A DNA stretch of 39,213 bases, taken from a virus. This document shows, one piece after another, positions 1 through 6,717 of the stretch (its first letter is position 1; the number at the start of each line of letters is the position of its first letter). The notes under the pieces are model-generated. The model had not been told where the DNA came from and searched no databases. It saw only the letters and a program-made list of their open reading frames with translations. The DNA lies in the IMG/VR virus record IMGVR_UViG_3300042898_005059, positions 1-39,213 of that record; one strand, written 5' to 3'. The translations under genes and the position numbers were made by a program.

Positions 1-2263
1 ATCCTGGCATTTCGACAGGAATACTACGACCACCGGCCAATGGTATAACTGCTTCTGTACCATGCAATGTTGTTCTATAACCACTGGTCGGTCCAGACAT
101 TATTCCGCCGTATCTGGCACCTAAAATATCAATAACTTCTTTGCGGCTTACAGTAGCCCGGTTTAGTCCGCCGTACATAGAAGAACCGTTGGGCCCGGGT
201 AATCCTGCAAATTCTTCTGCTAAATTATTAGCAAATTGATTACCAGTAAGATTTCCCCGTTGATAGTCATAAAGACCTCTACGAGTCAATAATGCCAGTG
301 CAGCCTCGTCTTGAGTAGTTGTATTAAAAATATCACCAAGACCGACAACGCCTTGTCCGATCAAATCTTTCAGAGTTCCACGAGTAATTTGGTATTTGCC
401 TGCTGCTGAACTTTGAATACCTTGTTGTAACCTTTGATTTTGCAAAGACAAAATTTCCGAAACAGGCATACTTGACAATCCTGGAATTACTGTGCTAGGC
501 CATACTGCATCTGCATTGTTGTTGCTCTCTGCCCGCCCTATTAGATTTAAAATATCTCTGACATTTGCAGCGCGAGAAGCCGGGAGAGTTGGCTGTCCTG
601 CTTCGACTTCGGGTGCGATACTTGGCAATGTAGCTCTTTCCATAGTCGGCGATCGAAGAACAGGTTGACCACTTTCACGAGCTCTTTGCATTGCCTGTTG
701 TTGTCGTTCTGCCGCTCCTAGTGCTGCGCCCTGTAAAACAGGTAAACCAGCCTGTGATCTTGCTGCTTGTATCTCGGGCACAGTAGCAGTTGCACTGCCC
801 ATGGGTCCCATAGAACCTGCTGCAGGACTACCACGGAACGCACCAGTTCGCTGAATTGCGGGTAATTCTATACCTAATTTCTTTGCAATATAATTAACAG
901 CATTATTGACTGTACTGGCAAAAGCATCAACAGCCACAGCAGCAGATCCTAATGCCTGAAAGGACAGTAGATTAATTTGTCGATTTAAAACTTGTAATTC
1001 TTTGTTAGCACTTACAAAATTATTGGTTAATTTATTTTGCTCGCCTTGCTGTTTTTCTCTAATAGCAGCTAATTGTTTTTCTAAATCTGTTTGGTCTTTT
1101 ATACTGAGATTAGCTAATCTTGTTTGATCGGTGGCTCTTAGATAGACCCCAGAAGCCTCTCCGCCTACTCTGGCAAATTGATCAACTACTATTTCAAAAT
1201 TCTTAGCCGAACCGGACAATCTTCTTACTGCATCTATATCAGTGGTTCTACCTGAGCGCAAATCATCCAATACTCTCTGTGCTTCACCGCCGGTACTTTG
1301 AATTAATTTTTGAGCTTCTGCGGTGCCGGGAAAACCCGACATTAAATCCCTAAAACCCTGCGCTACTTCTGGGCTAACAAGTGATCCTAAAATGTTACTG
1401 GTATTTTGTATTTGTTTGGCAAGTTCTCCTTGCCCGGCTCTTTCCATTTCCCTTATTGATGCACCGAAAATACCTTCTCGTAATTCTGCTTCTCGCTGCT
1501 CTTGCAATTGTTTTCTATTCGCACCAGTGATTTTACCTAATCTATCCATTTCTAAAGCAAGATTTCGTGTACCATCAGTTAGGCTTTGCTGTGTAATAAA
1601 TTCATTTCTACCTAGCAATACCTGCTGTCTGGCATATGCTGCGCCGGTTTCTACTATATCTTCAGTGTTGAGACCTAATTTCCTAAGAGAATCACCTAAT
1701 GTGCTTGCTGGATCGGCTAACTTACCCACTGAACTTAAAAATGTATTTGCACCTTGACTTACGATCCCGCCGAACTGTGCAAAGGTCACGCTATTTTCTA
1801 TAATGGTTTTACGAAAATTCTGTAAACTTTGTCCAGATAGTTGAAATTGCTGACTTAGACCATCTAAATTTTCTGCAGTTAATGCACCAACTTTGCTGAA
1901 ATCAGCAAATATATCACCTACTTCATCTAATTGATCGATGACAAATTTACTAGCTTCCCCTAGCCCATCTGTAATACCTTTTACTATTCCGCCGATGACA
2001 GGAATAGACTGTGCTAGTTTTCCTAAAGTCGAGGTGGTGGCATCTATCACACCATTTAACGAAGAAAATTTTGTATTTCCTCTTCCAACAGTTAGTACAA
2101 AATTTCCAGTTGCTCTAGCTAAGTCGCTTATTGATGAGCTAGCACCTTGGCGAAAGTTTTTAAGGCTATTTGCAGAACTGTCAACATCTTGGCCAAACAG
2201 ACGCATAGTGCGTCTAAGTTCTTCAATCTCACGGTTAAAATCATCCAAATTATCAGCGGCCAT
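1..2263 (-). CDS. Tail tape measure protein with lambda-R-like muramidase domain (partial, C-terminus off the left edge)
   Basis: I translated the reverse complement from ATG at 2263. It stays open for 754 codons to the window edge, so the C-terminus is missing. The N-terminal two thirds is helical and rich in Q, A, R and E, as in tape measures, which set tail length and thread the tube. Residues about 567-700 resemble the lambda R endolysin fold: IGRAESNNN supplies a candidate catalytic Glu, followed by SSAAGKYQI, then TQDEAALALLTRRG, then EEFAGLPG. This would be a peptidoglycan-cleaving domain used at DNA entry. After it comes GGIMSGPTSGYRTTLHGTEA, a motif I recall from many tape measure C-termini. 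The gene diverges from the gp26-like gene, and a late-type box (CATAAATA, 2292-2285) lies 21 bases upstream. I infer the tape measure role from length, composition and motifs. The muramidase match is recalled, not searched. Confidence 0.85.
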   Translation of the reverse strand, partial: MAADNLDDFNREIEELRRTMRLFGQDVDSSANSLKNFRQGASSSISDLARATGNFVLTVGRGNTKFSSLNGVIDATTSTLGKLAQSIPVIGGIVKGITDGLGEASKFVIDQLDEVGDIFADFSKVGALTAENLDGLSQQFQLSGQSLQNFRKTIIENSVTFAQFGGIVSQGANTFLSSVGKLADPASTLGDSLRKLGLNTEDIVETGAAYARQQVLLGRNEFITQQSLTDGTRNLALEMDRLGKITGANRKQLQEQREAELREGIFGASIREMERAGQGELAKQIQNTSNILGSLVSPEVAQGFRDLMSGFPGTAEAQKLIQSTGGEAQRVLDDLRSGRTTDIDAVRRLSGSAKNFEIVVDQFARVGGEASGVYLRATDQTRLANLSIKDQTDLEKQLAAIREKQQGEQNKLTNNFVSANKELQVLNRQINLLSFQALGSAAVAVDAFASTVNNAVNYIAKKLGIELPAIQRTGAFRGSPAAGSMGPMGSATATVPEIQAARSQAGLPVLQGAALGAAERQQQAMQRARESGQPVLRSPTMERATLPSIAPEVEAGQPTLPASRAANVRDILNLIGRAESNNNADAVWPSTVIPGLSSMPVSEILSLQNQRLQQGIQSSAAGKYQITRGTLKDLIGQGVVGLGDIFNTTTQDEAALALLTRRGLYDYQRGNLTGNQFANNLAEEFAGLPGPNGSSMYGGLNRATVSRKEVIDILGARYGGIMSGPTSGYRTTLHGTEAVIPLAGGRSIPVEMPG

Positions 2264-2271
2264 AGGATCTC

Positions 2272-2279
2272 AATAAATA
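2272..2279 (+). promoter_or_regulatory. T4-type late promoter box (AATAAATA) for the gp26-like gene
   Basis: AATAAATA differs from the T4 late consensus TATAAATA by one base. It lies 24 bases before the ATG at 2304, giving a leader of about 19 bases if initiation follows T4 geometry. It faces the opposing box at 2285-2292 with a 5-base gap. Confidence 0.6.
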
Positions 2280-2284
2280 TACAT

Positions 2285-2292
2285 TATTTATG
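2285..2292 (-). promoter_or_regulatory. T4-type late promoter box (CATAAATA) for the tape measure gene
   Basis: On the minus strand CATAAATA lies 21 bases before the tape measure ATG at 2263. With the plus-strand box it forms an inverted repeat, so the two promoters point at each other and their transcripts would overlap at their 5' ends. Confidence 0.6.
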
Positions 2293-2303
2293 GTTACAAA
2301 AAA

Positions 2304-3146
2304 ATGCACTTTTCTGATAATCCCTTAAAGAAATATTTTCGTCAACCCAGCATTTACATAAGATTGCCTAGCCTAGGGCGATGGTATGAGCCCAATAGCA
2401 TTGTAATGCCGCCCAATAAGGATTTGGCAGTATTGCCCATGACAGCCAATGACGAAATTACTAGCCGTACACCCGATGCCTTATTCAATGGATCTGCTAT
2501 CGTTGACATTATTGGCAGTTGTGTACCATCTATTAGAAATCCCTGGGCCATACCCAGTGTTGATCTCAATGCCATACTGGGAGGAATACGAATAGCAACA
2601 TACGGTCACAGTATGGGTATTAGCAGTACCTGCCCAAAATGCGGAAACAGTCACGAATTTAATTTGGATCTTCGTACTGTTTTAGACACACTAAAATGTC
2701 CAGACTATGATGAAACTTTAAGTATTGATGACTTAATTATCAGTTTTCAACCTTTAAATTACAAGCAAATCAATGACAGTAACATACTGCAATTTGAAGA
2801 TCAAAAACTCATGCAGCTAGTGCAACAAAGTGATATTAACAATGAAGAAAAATTAAAAACCATCAGTGAAAGCTTTAAGAAAATAACCAAACTTACAATG
2901 AAAGCCATTGCACTATGTGTGCGATCTATTCAAGGGCCCGATTTTACTGTTGATCAATCATCTTACATAGCAGAATATTTGGAAAACTGCGATAAATCAA
3001 AATTCAACCTCATACGAGATCATATTGCAAAATTGAAAACAGCCAGTGACTTTCAGCCCTTACAAATCAAATGTGTTGAGTGTGAACATCAATATCAACA
3101 AGAATTTGTGTTAGATATGGCAAATTTTTTCGCAACCAACTCTTAA
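2304..3146 (+). CDS. 26: gp26-like baseplate hub / tail assembly protein (zero-frame product)
   Basis: The 280-residue product resembles the T4 baseplate protein family (gp26/gp51) in size, position beside the tape measure gene, and domain style. Two Cys pairs, C110-x2-C113 (TCPKCGNSHEF) and C257-x2-C260 (KCVECEHQ), could form a zinc ribbon. The middle is helical and charged. In T4, gp26 and gp51 act in hub assembly. By position next to the tape measure, a tail-assembly-chaperone role like lambda G is equally possible. The ATG at 2304 is chosen because the ATG at 2290 is in another frame and soon hits a stop; no good Shine-Dalgarno is visible. The 3' end carries a slippery heptamer and hairpin (see 3122-3179), so a longer 352-residue frameshift product is likely. 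The gp26 name is by recalled similarity. Confidence 0.7.
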   Translation: MHFSDNPLKKYFRQPSIYIRLPSLGRWYEPNSIVMPPNKDLAVLPMTANDEITSRTPDALFNGSAIVDIIGSCVPSIRNPWAIPSVDLNAILGGIRIATYGHSMGISSTCPKCGNSHEFNLDLRTVLDTLKCPDYDETLSIDDLIISFQPLNYKQINDSNILQFEDQKLMQLVQQSDINNEEKLKTISESFKKITKLTMKAIALCVRSIQGPDFTVDQSSYIAEYLENCDKSKFNLIRDHIAKLKTASDFQPLQIKCVECEHQYQQEFVLDMANFFATNS

Positions 3147-3179
3147 ATCTCAATGCCGAACAGATTTCAAAGTTGGTTG
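3122..3179 (+). promoter_or_regulatory. Candidate -1 programmed ribosomal frameshift signal
   Basis: In the zero frame the bases read A AAT TTT TTC, giving two overlapping X-XXY-YYZ heptamers (AAATTTT 3122-3128, TTTTTTC 3125-3131). Four bases after the first begins a perfect 9-bp stem: CAACCAACT (3133-3141) with AGTTGGTTG (3171-3179). Inside it is a second perfect 6-bp stem, AAATCT (3145-3150) with AGATTT (3162-3167), and an 11-base loop. The zero-frame stop TAA (3144-3146) lies within the structure. A -1 slip enters the frame that ends at 3361. Heptamer, short spacer and hairpin together are the standard layout of such signals. The 4-base spacer is slightly shorter than typical. Confidence 0.75.
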
Positions 3180-3361
3180 ACCGATTCGAAAACGAAGTAA
3201 AAATAATAAAAAAAGAGTTAATTAAGTTTTGCTGGTATATGCGCGGCGGGCTGACTTACGGCGAAGCGTTGAATCTCAGTGCACAAGAAAGAGAGATTAT
3301 TTCTGAATTGATCAGCGAAAACTTAGAGACAACAAAAAAGAGCGGATTGCCTTTCTTTTAA
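3128..3361 (+). CDS. -1 frame extension of the gp26-like protein (77 codons, probably made only as a fusion)
   Basis: After a -1 slip, residues 1-275 of the gp26-like protein continue as FRNQLLNLNAEQISKLVDRF, then a helical, charged segment with the motif WYMRGGLTYGEALNLS and an end of TTKKSGLPFF. The total is 352 residues. The frame has no ATG between 3128 and its stop. The only near start is TTG at 3173, which sits inside the predicted hairpin and lacks a convincing Shine-Dalgarno, so independent translation looks unlikely. The motif WYMRGGLTYGEA looks conserved in style; I cannot assign a function. By analogy with lambda G/GT, the long form could bind tube subunits while the short part holds the tape measure. 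This analogy is inference. The stop overlaps the stop of the opposing gene. Confidence 0.65.
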   Translation, partial: FRNQLLNLNAEQISKLVDRFENEVKIIKKELIKFCWYMRGGLTYGEALNLSAQEREIISELISENLETTKKSGLPFF

Positions 3362-3987
3362 ACCAAGTGCCAAATTGTCTGCCCAAAGTTTTCCGGTTCT
3401 ATACCAAAAAATAGACACTTCCATTTGCTCTGTTCAAAAAATTCCAAGTGTTCCCATTCATGTCTTTTACGATATACTCTTTGAGCCCAATCGTCCCAAT
3501 CGGCATTTAGAAACACAGATTCGTAACGAGACTTAGATTCTTCATACTGATTGTAATCAAAAAAATCATATTCAAAATGCAGGATTTCAAACATAACACC
3601 TTGGGCATTGACATATTCTATAGCAAAATCTACTGCCCATTTGGGGCGAATTTGCAGTAGTCTATGATAGACTGGATATTGACGAGCCCATTGCTGTAAC
3701 TGTTTAGCAGCTTCATGTTTATAGCTCTTTCTCCACAGTAAAAAACTGTGATTTAGAACTACGCCATCTACTGCGGGTTCTTGAAGAATCCAGTCTAATT
3801 TTGTGGCATTAGCATAGTCACTGTGATCGTTATTAGCTCGTTGATAATGTTTTTCCAATGGGCATAATTCAAAGCCATTGACAGAAAACAATTGTACTTG
3901 AGCAGAGCCATGTGTGATATCATGTTTGATAGGATCACAATAATAGCCATTTGGTGATATTTGATTTGTTGATAAATAGAGTTTCAT
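3358..3987 (-). CDS. Hypothetical protein, 209 aa
   Basis: I do not recognise this protein. It is rich in aromatic residues (W, Y and F throughout, for example EILHFEYDFFDYNQYEES), soluble in appearance, with no signal peptide, membrane segment or Cys motif. It starts MKLYLSTNQISPNGYYCDPI and ends EPENFGQTIWHLV. Its stop codon overlaps that of the converging gp26-like extension (shared TTAA, 3358-3361). Upstream on its strand, TGTAAATA (4000-3993) lies 5 bases before the ATG, a late-type box at a spacing that would make the mRNA leaderless. No Shine-Dalgarno is visible. It is separated from the nuclease gene on the same strand by 425 bases. Codon use and an open frame of this length support a real gene. 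Confidence 0.75.
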   Translation of the reverse strand: MKLYLSTNQISPNGYYCDPIKHDITHGSAQVQLFSVNGFELCPLEKHYQRANNDHSDYANATKLDWILQEPAVDGVVLNHSFLLWRKSYKHEAAKQLQQWARQYPVYHRLLQIRPKWAVDFAIEYVNAQGVMFEILHFEYDFFDYNQYEESKSRYESVFLNADWDDWAQRVYRKRHEWEHLEFFEQSKWKCLFFGIEPENFGQTIWHLV

Positions 3988-3992
3988 ACCAT

Positions 3993-4000
3993 TATTTACA
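3993..4000 (-). promoter_or_regulatory. Late-type box (TGTAAATA) 5 bases before the 209-aa gene
   Basis: TGTAAATA on the minus strand matches the T4 late box except at the second base. With T4 spacing (+1 six bases after the box) transcription would begin at the A of the ATG at 3987. Confidence 0.35.
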
Positions 4001-4008
4001 CACTATAG

Positions 4009-4027
4009 AGAACTGCTACGCAGTTCT
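4009..4027 (+). other. Perfect 8-bp hairpin beside the terminator
   Basis: AGAACTGC (4009-4016), loop TAC, GCAGTTCT (4020-4027). It abuts the terminator hairpin and shares base 4027 with it. No T-run follows directly, so it is probably a companion structure, or an end-protecting hairpin for transcripts read from the other strand. Confidence 0.6.
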
Positions 4028-4061
4028 AGGACTTCACTATCGTTCAGTCCTATTTTTTATT
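4027..4061 (+). terminator. Rho-independent terminator
   Basis: TAGGACT (4027-4033) pairs perfectly with AGTCCTA (4046-4052) around a 12-base loop, followed by TTTTTTATT. Read on the plus strand this fits an intrinsic terminator. It would stop late transcription from the gp26-like gene after that transcript has run antisense through the 209-aa gene, or end a short RNA started near 3984. Read on the minus strand there is no T-run. Confidence 0.7.
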
Positions 4062-4412
4062 ACTGTTTATGTTTTTATGACTCATCTAGATTAAGTGGTC
4101 ATACTTGCCCGTTACCGGGCAAGATGGACAGGTTCTCATCTGAGTAGCGCAGTCATTTGTGTAAGAAGATTTGTTTTTCAACAACGGAGGCGGTTGTGCT
4201 GTACCCCCTACTTCAGCCTTGTCTCACAACGGAACGCAGTTGACCCGACACAAACCCAAGTCACCGGCGGTGCGGTTGCTTCTTTTTCGCAGAGCCGCAA
4301 TCATTTCAGCCTTAGTTAGCTTTAATACTTTGACGCCCAAGATCCACCGGCAACGAGCATGACCTCGGCTGGTTCAATGGGGTTAAGCCATTTTAATCGC
4401 TTAACACAGTGT
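4062..4412. other. Intergenic stretch with GC-rich, hairpin-rich patch; no confident gene
   Basis: I counted 147 G or C in the 290 bases from 4091 to 4380 (51%), against 21 of 60 (35%) in coding DNA at 4441-4500. Structures include CTTGCCCG (4104-4111) with CGGGCAAG (4116-4123), whose loop on the minus strand is GTAA, a GNRA tetraloop. GTTAAGC (4382-4388) pairs with GCTTAAC (4399-4405). Two related sites begin ACAACGGA and close with GTTG, at about 4181-4197 and 4227-4242. Short open frames exist on both strands, none with a convincing start and Shine-Dalgarno. In an AT-rich genome a GC-rich structured patch suggests a noncoding RNA or recently acquired DNA. No tRNA fold was found. Confidence 0.5.
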
Positions 4413-4925
4413 CTAACTACAAATTCGTTTTAGAGTTTGGGAATTGGCAGTGAAAAAATTACCTAAATCAGTTACTATCCAAATACCGTGATGTTGACTG
4501 TTATAGATAAGATAATTTGTTAATTGAAATTGATTTTGCCAGACTTGTTGGAAAGCTACAAATGTGCCTTTGTGATTGAATTTCATGAATACAATGTTGA
4601 AATCACCGGGATCAGCTACAGTCAAACATTGATCTATCCATGAATCTAGTTGCCTAATATTGCCTTTGAATAATTGATGAAACGGAAAATCTGCGTAGTT
4701 TTTGCATTCACAATTGAATTTATGCCAGGAATCAGGAGGAATTATATCGCCTTTAAAGCCTCGAGTTTGATTTTCATTTAAAAACTGTTTTCTAACACTA
4801 TTTATACCACCGATAAAAGCACCTGAATTTGGCACACGAACAAAGGGTTCGTTATATAATTCTGATAGGAACTTAGCTACTTCTCTTTCGTAACCTGATC
4901 CTTTGCTTTTACTTCGCGATGGCAT
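4413..4925 (-). CDS. PD-(D/E)XK nuclease, Holliday-junction-resolvase-like
   Basis: The 170-residue protein opens with KSKGSGYEREVAKFLSEL, then VRVPNSGAFIGG, then GDIIPP, then NCECKNY. This is the PD-(D/E)XK order: an early Glu (E13 or E15), D60, and E73-x-K75, with a Ser-Gly pair after the first helix as in Hjc-type resolvases. Such enzymes cut branched DNA or act as structure-specific endonucleases. It lies 35 bases after gp46 on the same strand, so it probably joins gp46/47 in recombination and could stand in for the T4 resolvase gp49. The specific resolvase role is inference; a general phage VRR-NUC-like or RecU-like nuclease is the alternative. TATAAGTA lies 4 bases upstream of the ATG. 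No Shine-Dalgarno is visible. Confidence 0.75.
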   Translation of the reverse strand: MPSRSKSKGSGYEREVAKFLSELYNEPFVRVPNSGAFIGGINSVRKQFLNENQTRGFKGDIIPPDSWHKFNCECKNYADFPFHQLFKGNIRQLDSWIDQCLTVADPGDFNIVFMKFNHKGTFVAFQQVWQNQFQLTNYLIYNSQHHGIWIVTDLGNFFTANSQTLKRICS

Positions 4926-4929
4926 ACGA

Positions 4930-4937
4930 TACTTATA
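4930..4937 (-). promoter_or_regulatory. Late-like box (TATAAGTA) 4 bases before the nuclease gene
   Basis: TATAAGTA differs from TATAAATA at one base and stands 4 bases before the ATG at 4925. The same variant, again in TTTTATAAGTAT, precedes the gene at 37922. In AT-rich DNA a chance match is possible. Confidence 0.3.
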
Positions 4938-4960
4938 AAATTTTATTTTGTTTAAAAATT

Positions 4961-6715
4961 TCAGTCACCAAAGCTATAGCTAGTAAAACCACCGTCTTTG
5001 ATAACTTTTAAAACATTGGTAACTCGACCCAATAGTTCATCTCTGTGACTAACTAACCAAACACTTTTATTGCGTTCTCGACACATCATTTTTAATAATG
5101 CTAAACTGGCTTCTACACCCTGTGTGTCTAGTCCGGAATCAATCATTTCATCTATAAACAAGAGATTAATGGGTTGATATAGACTTTCCCAAACATCTCG
5201 GAACGCCCAACTCATACTTAAAATCAGTCGATTGCGCTCACCTCGACTGAGATTGTCAAAATCTAACTCTCTACCTAGTTCTTCAATACTGACAGAAAGA
5301 TCGTTTTGAAATTTTACAATATGTGGAAGACCTATACGGTCAAGATAAAAAGTCAATCTTGAATTGAGATAAGTGAGATTTTGATCAATGATCTTTTTTC
5401 TAACAAAACTGTCTTTGCTGGTCAGCAGTTTTAAGAGAAATTCTTGATGCTCCTGTAGTTTAGTAAGATAGTTCAGATGATCGTAGGATACCGTCTGTAA
5501 TGCTGAACTTTCCATTTCTGTAATCTGTTCAGTGTAGGGATTTACTGCTGTTTGTTTATTTTCTAAATCTTTAGCCAGACTATCTAAGGTGTTTTTGTGA
5601 TTGAGTGCTAATTCGATATTATCATAAAACACCTGAGGTTTTTCGGGTAAGATACCGATATTGTCTATAGTTCCAAGATGTTCGATTTTCTGCGATTCAT
5701 TAGCTAAAATCTGTAATGCAGTTTCTTGCAATGTGCGCTCTCGGGATTCTCTTATTTTCGATTGAGTTTGATCGTGTATGTCGTTTCCGCAGGCATAGCA
5801 TTTGTGTTGTTCCAATGCAGCAAGTTCTTTTTCTATCTGTGTGATTAGTTTTTGTTGTTTAACATTGTCTCGTTCAATCTGCTCAATCCATGTTTTGCAT
5901 TGTTTAATTTGTTTAGACTTGTCTTCGTAATCGGCGAGATCTCTGTGTGCCTGTATTTCTTGGTTGATGTTAATTTTGTCAAGTTCATCTATAGCCAACA
6001 CCAATTGATTAATTTCTTCTTGTTGATTAGTCTGCCATGTTGTCTGACGCTTTTTCAGCGAATCAATTTGCTCTTGTATTTTTCGATTGGATTCTATGAT
6101 TGCACGGATGCGAAATTCCTCTTGCATTATGGAATCTCGCGTTTCTTTGTTGAGTTCCTTAATTCGCTCTGCACGCTCACTAAGCAGGGTAATACCTAAC
6201 AACTGTTCAATGATGGATCTTTGATCGTTGCTACGCAAACTAAGAAATGGTTCGGTATAAGTGTTTAATGTCAAGATATGTTTGAACATTTCGTGGCTGA
6301 TTCCTAACATCTGTTCAATGTATTCTTGCGTTTCTCTACTGTCGCCCTGTGCATCATCAGTGATATCTTGTTCTTCGTTATTAACATAGAACTTCAGTAT
6401 ATTGGGCTTTCTACCGCGTATAATACGAAAGTCGCGGTCGTTGATAGAAAAATCCAAACTGACCATCATATTTCGGCCATTGGTTTTGTTTACTAAATTA
6501 TCTCTGCGAATATTGCTCAAGGCCTGACCGTACAAGGCATACGACAATGCATTAATTGCAGTGGTTTTCCCTGTACCGTTGCGAGATCCATCACCTCCGA
6601 GATCTAGATTTTCGCCCAATACCAATGTCAAATCATTGCGATCAAAATCTATAGATTGAGTGGCATTGCCCACACTCATGAAATTTTTCAGTGTAATAGT
6701 TTTGATTTTAATCAT
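4961..6715 (-). CDS. 46: gp46, recombination endonuclease ATPase subunit (SbcC/Rad50-like)
   Basis: The ATPase partner of gp47 in the Mre11-Rad50-type complex that resects DNA ends for recombination-dependent replication and host DNA breakdown. At 584 residues it is close to T4 gp46 (560). Walker A lies at residues 44-51 (SRNGTGKT). A long coiled coil on either side of a zinc hook occupies about 180-440, with CYAC at 306-309. The ABC signature LSRGERNR is at 489-496, Walker B LLFIDE at 518-523, and a switch His in WLVSHRDE near 553-560. It starts 2 bases after the gp47 stop, in the order 55-47-46 on one strand, so it is very probably in the same operon. No oddities are seen. Confidence 0.96.
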   Translation of the reverse strand: MIKIKTITLKNFMSVGNATQSIDFDRNDLTLVLGENLDLGGDGSRNGTGKTTAINALSYALYGQALSNIRRDNLVNKTNGRNMMVSLDFSINDRDFRIIRGRKPNILKFYVNNEEQDITDDAQGDSRETQEYIEQMLGISHEMFKHILTLNTYTEPFLSLRSNDQRSIIEQLLGITLLSERAERIKELNKETRDSIMQEEFRIRAIIESNRKIQEQIDSLKKRQTTWQTNQQEEINQLVLAIDELDKININQEIQAHRDLADYEDKSKQIKQCKTWIEQIERDNVKQQKLITQIEKELAALEQHKCYACGNDIHDQTQSKIRESRERTLQETALQILANESQKIEHLGTIDNIGILPEKPQVFYDNIELALNHKNTLDSLAKDLENKQTAVNPYTEQITEMESSALQTVSYDHLNYLTKLQEHQEFLLKLLTSKDSFVRKKIIDQNLTYLNSRLTFYLDRIGLPHIVKFQNDLSVSIEELGRELDFDNLSRGERNRLILSMSWAFRDVWESLYQPINLLFIDEMIDSGLDTQGVEASLALLKMMCRERNKSVWLVSHRDELLGRVTNVLKVIKDGGFTSYSFGD

Positions 6716-6717
6716 GT

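Noticed and set aside
1323-2276. Plus-strand open frames inside the tape measure region
   Set aside because: They are antisense shadows of a continuous 754-codon minus-strand frame with clear protein motifs.
3153-3200. ATG at 3153 as an independent start for the gp26-like extension
   Set aside because: It is in the third frame, not the -1 frame, and lies in the hairpin loop.
4095-4362. Two plus-strand open frames (74 and 63 codons) in the GC-rich patch
   Set aside because: No Shine-Dalgarno, Arg/Ser/Leu/Cys-rich composition typical of chance frames at higher GC, and overlap with strong hairpins.
4360-4405. Possible tRNA near GGTTCAATGG
   Set aside because: The T-loop-like bases are not flanked by a T stem, and no acceptor or anticodon arms could be built on either strand.
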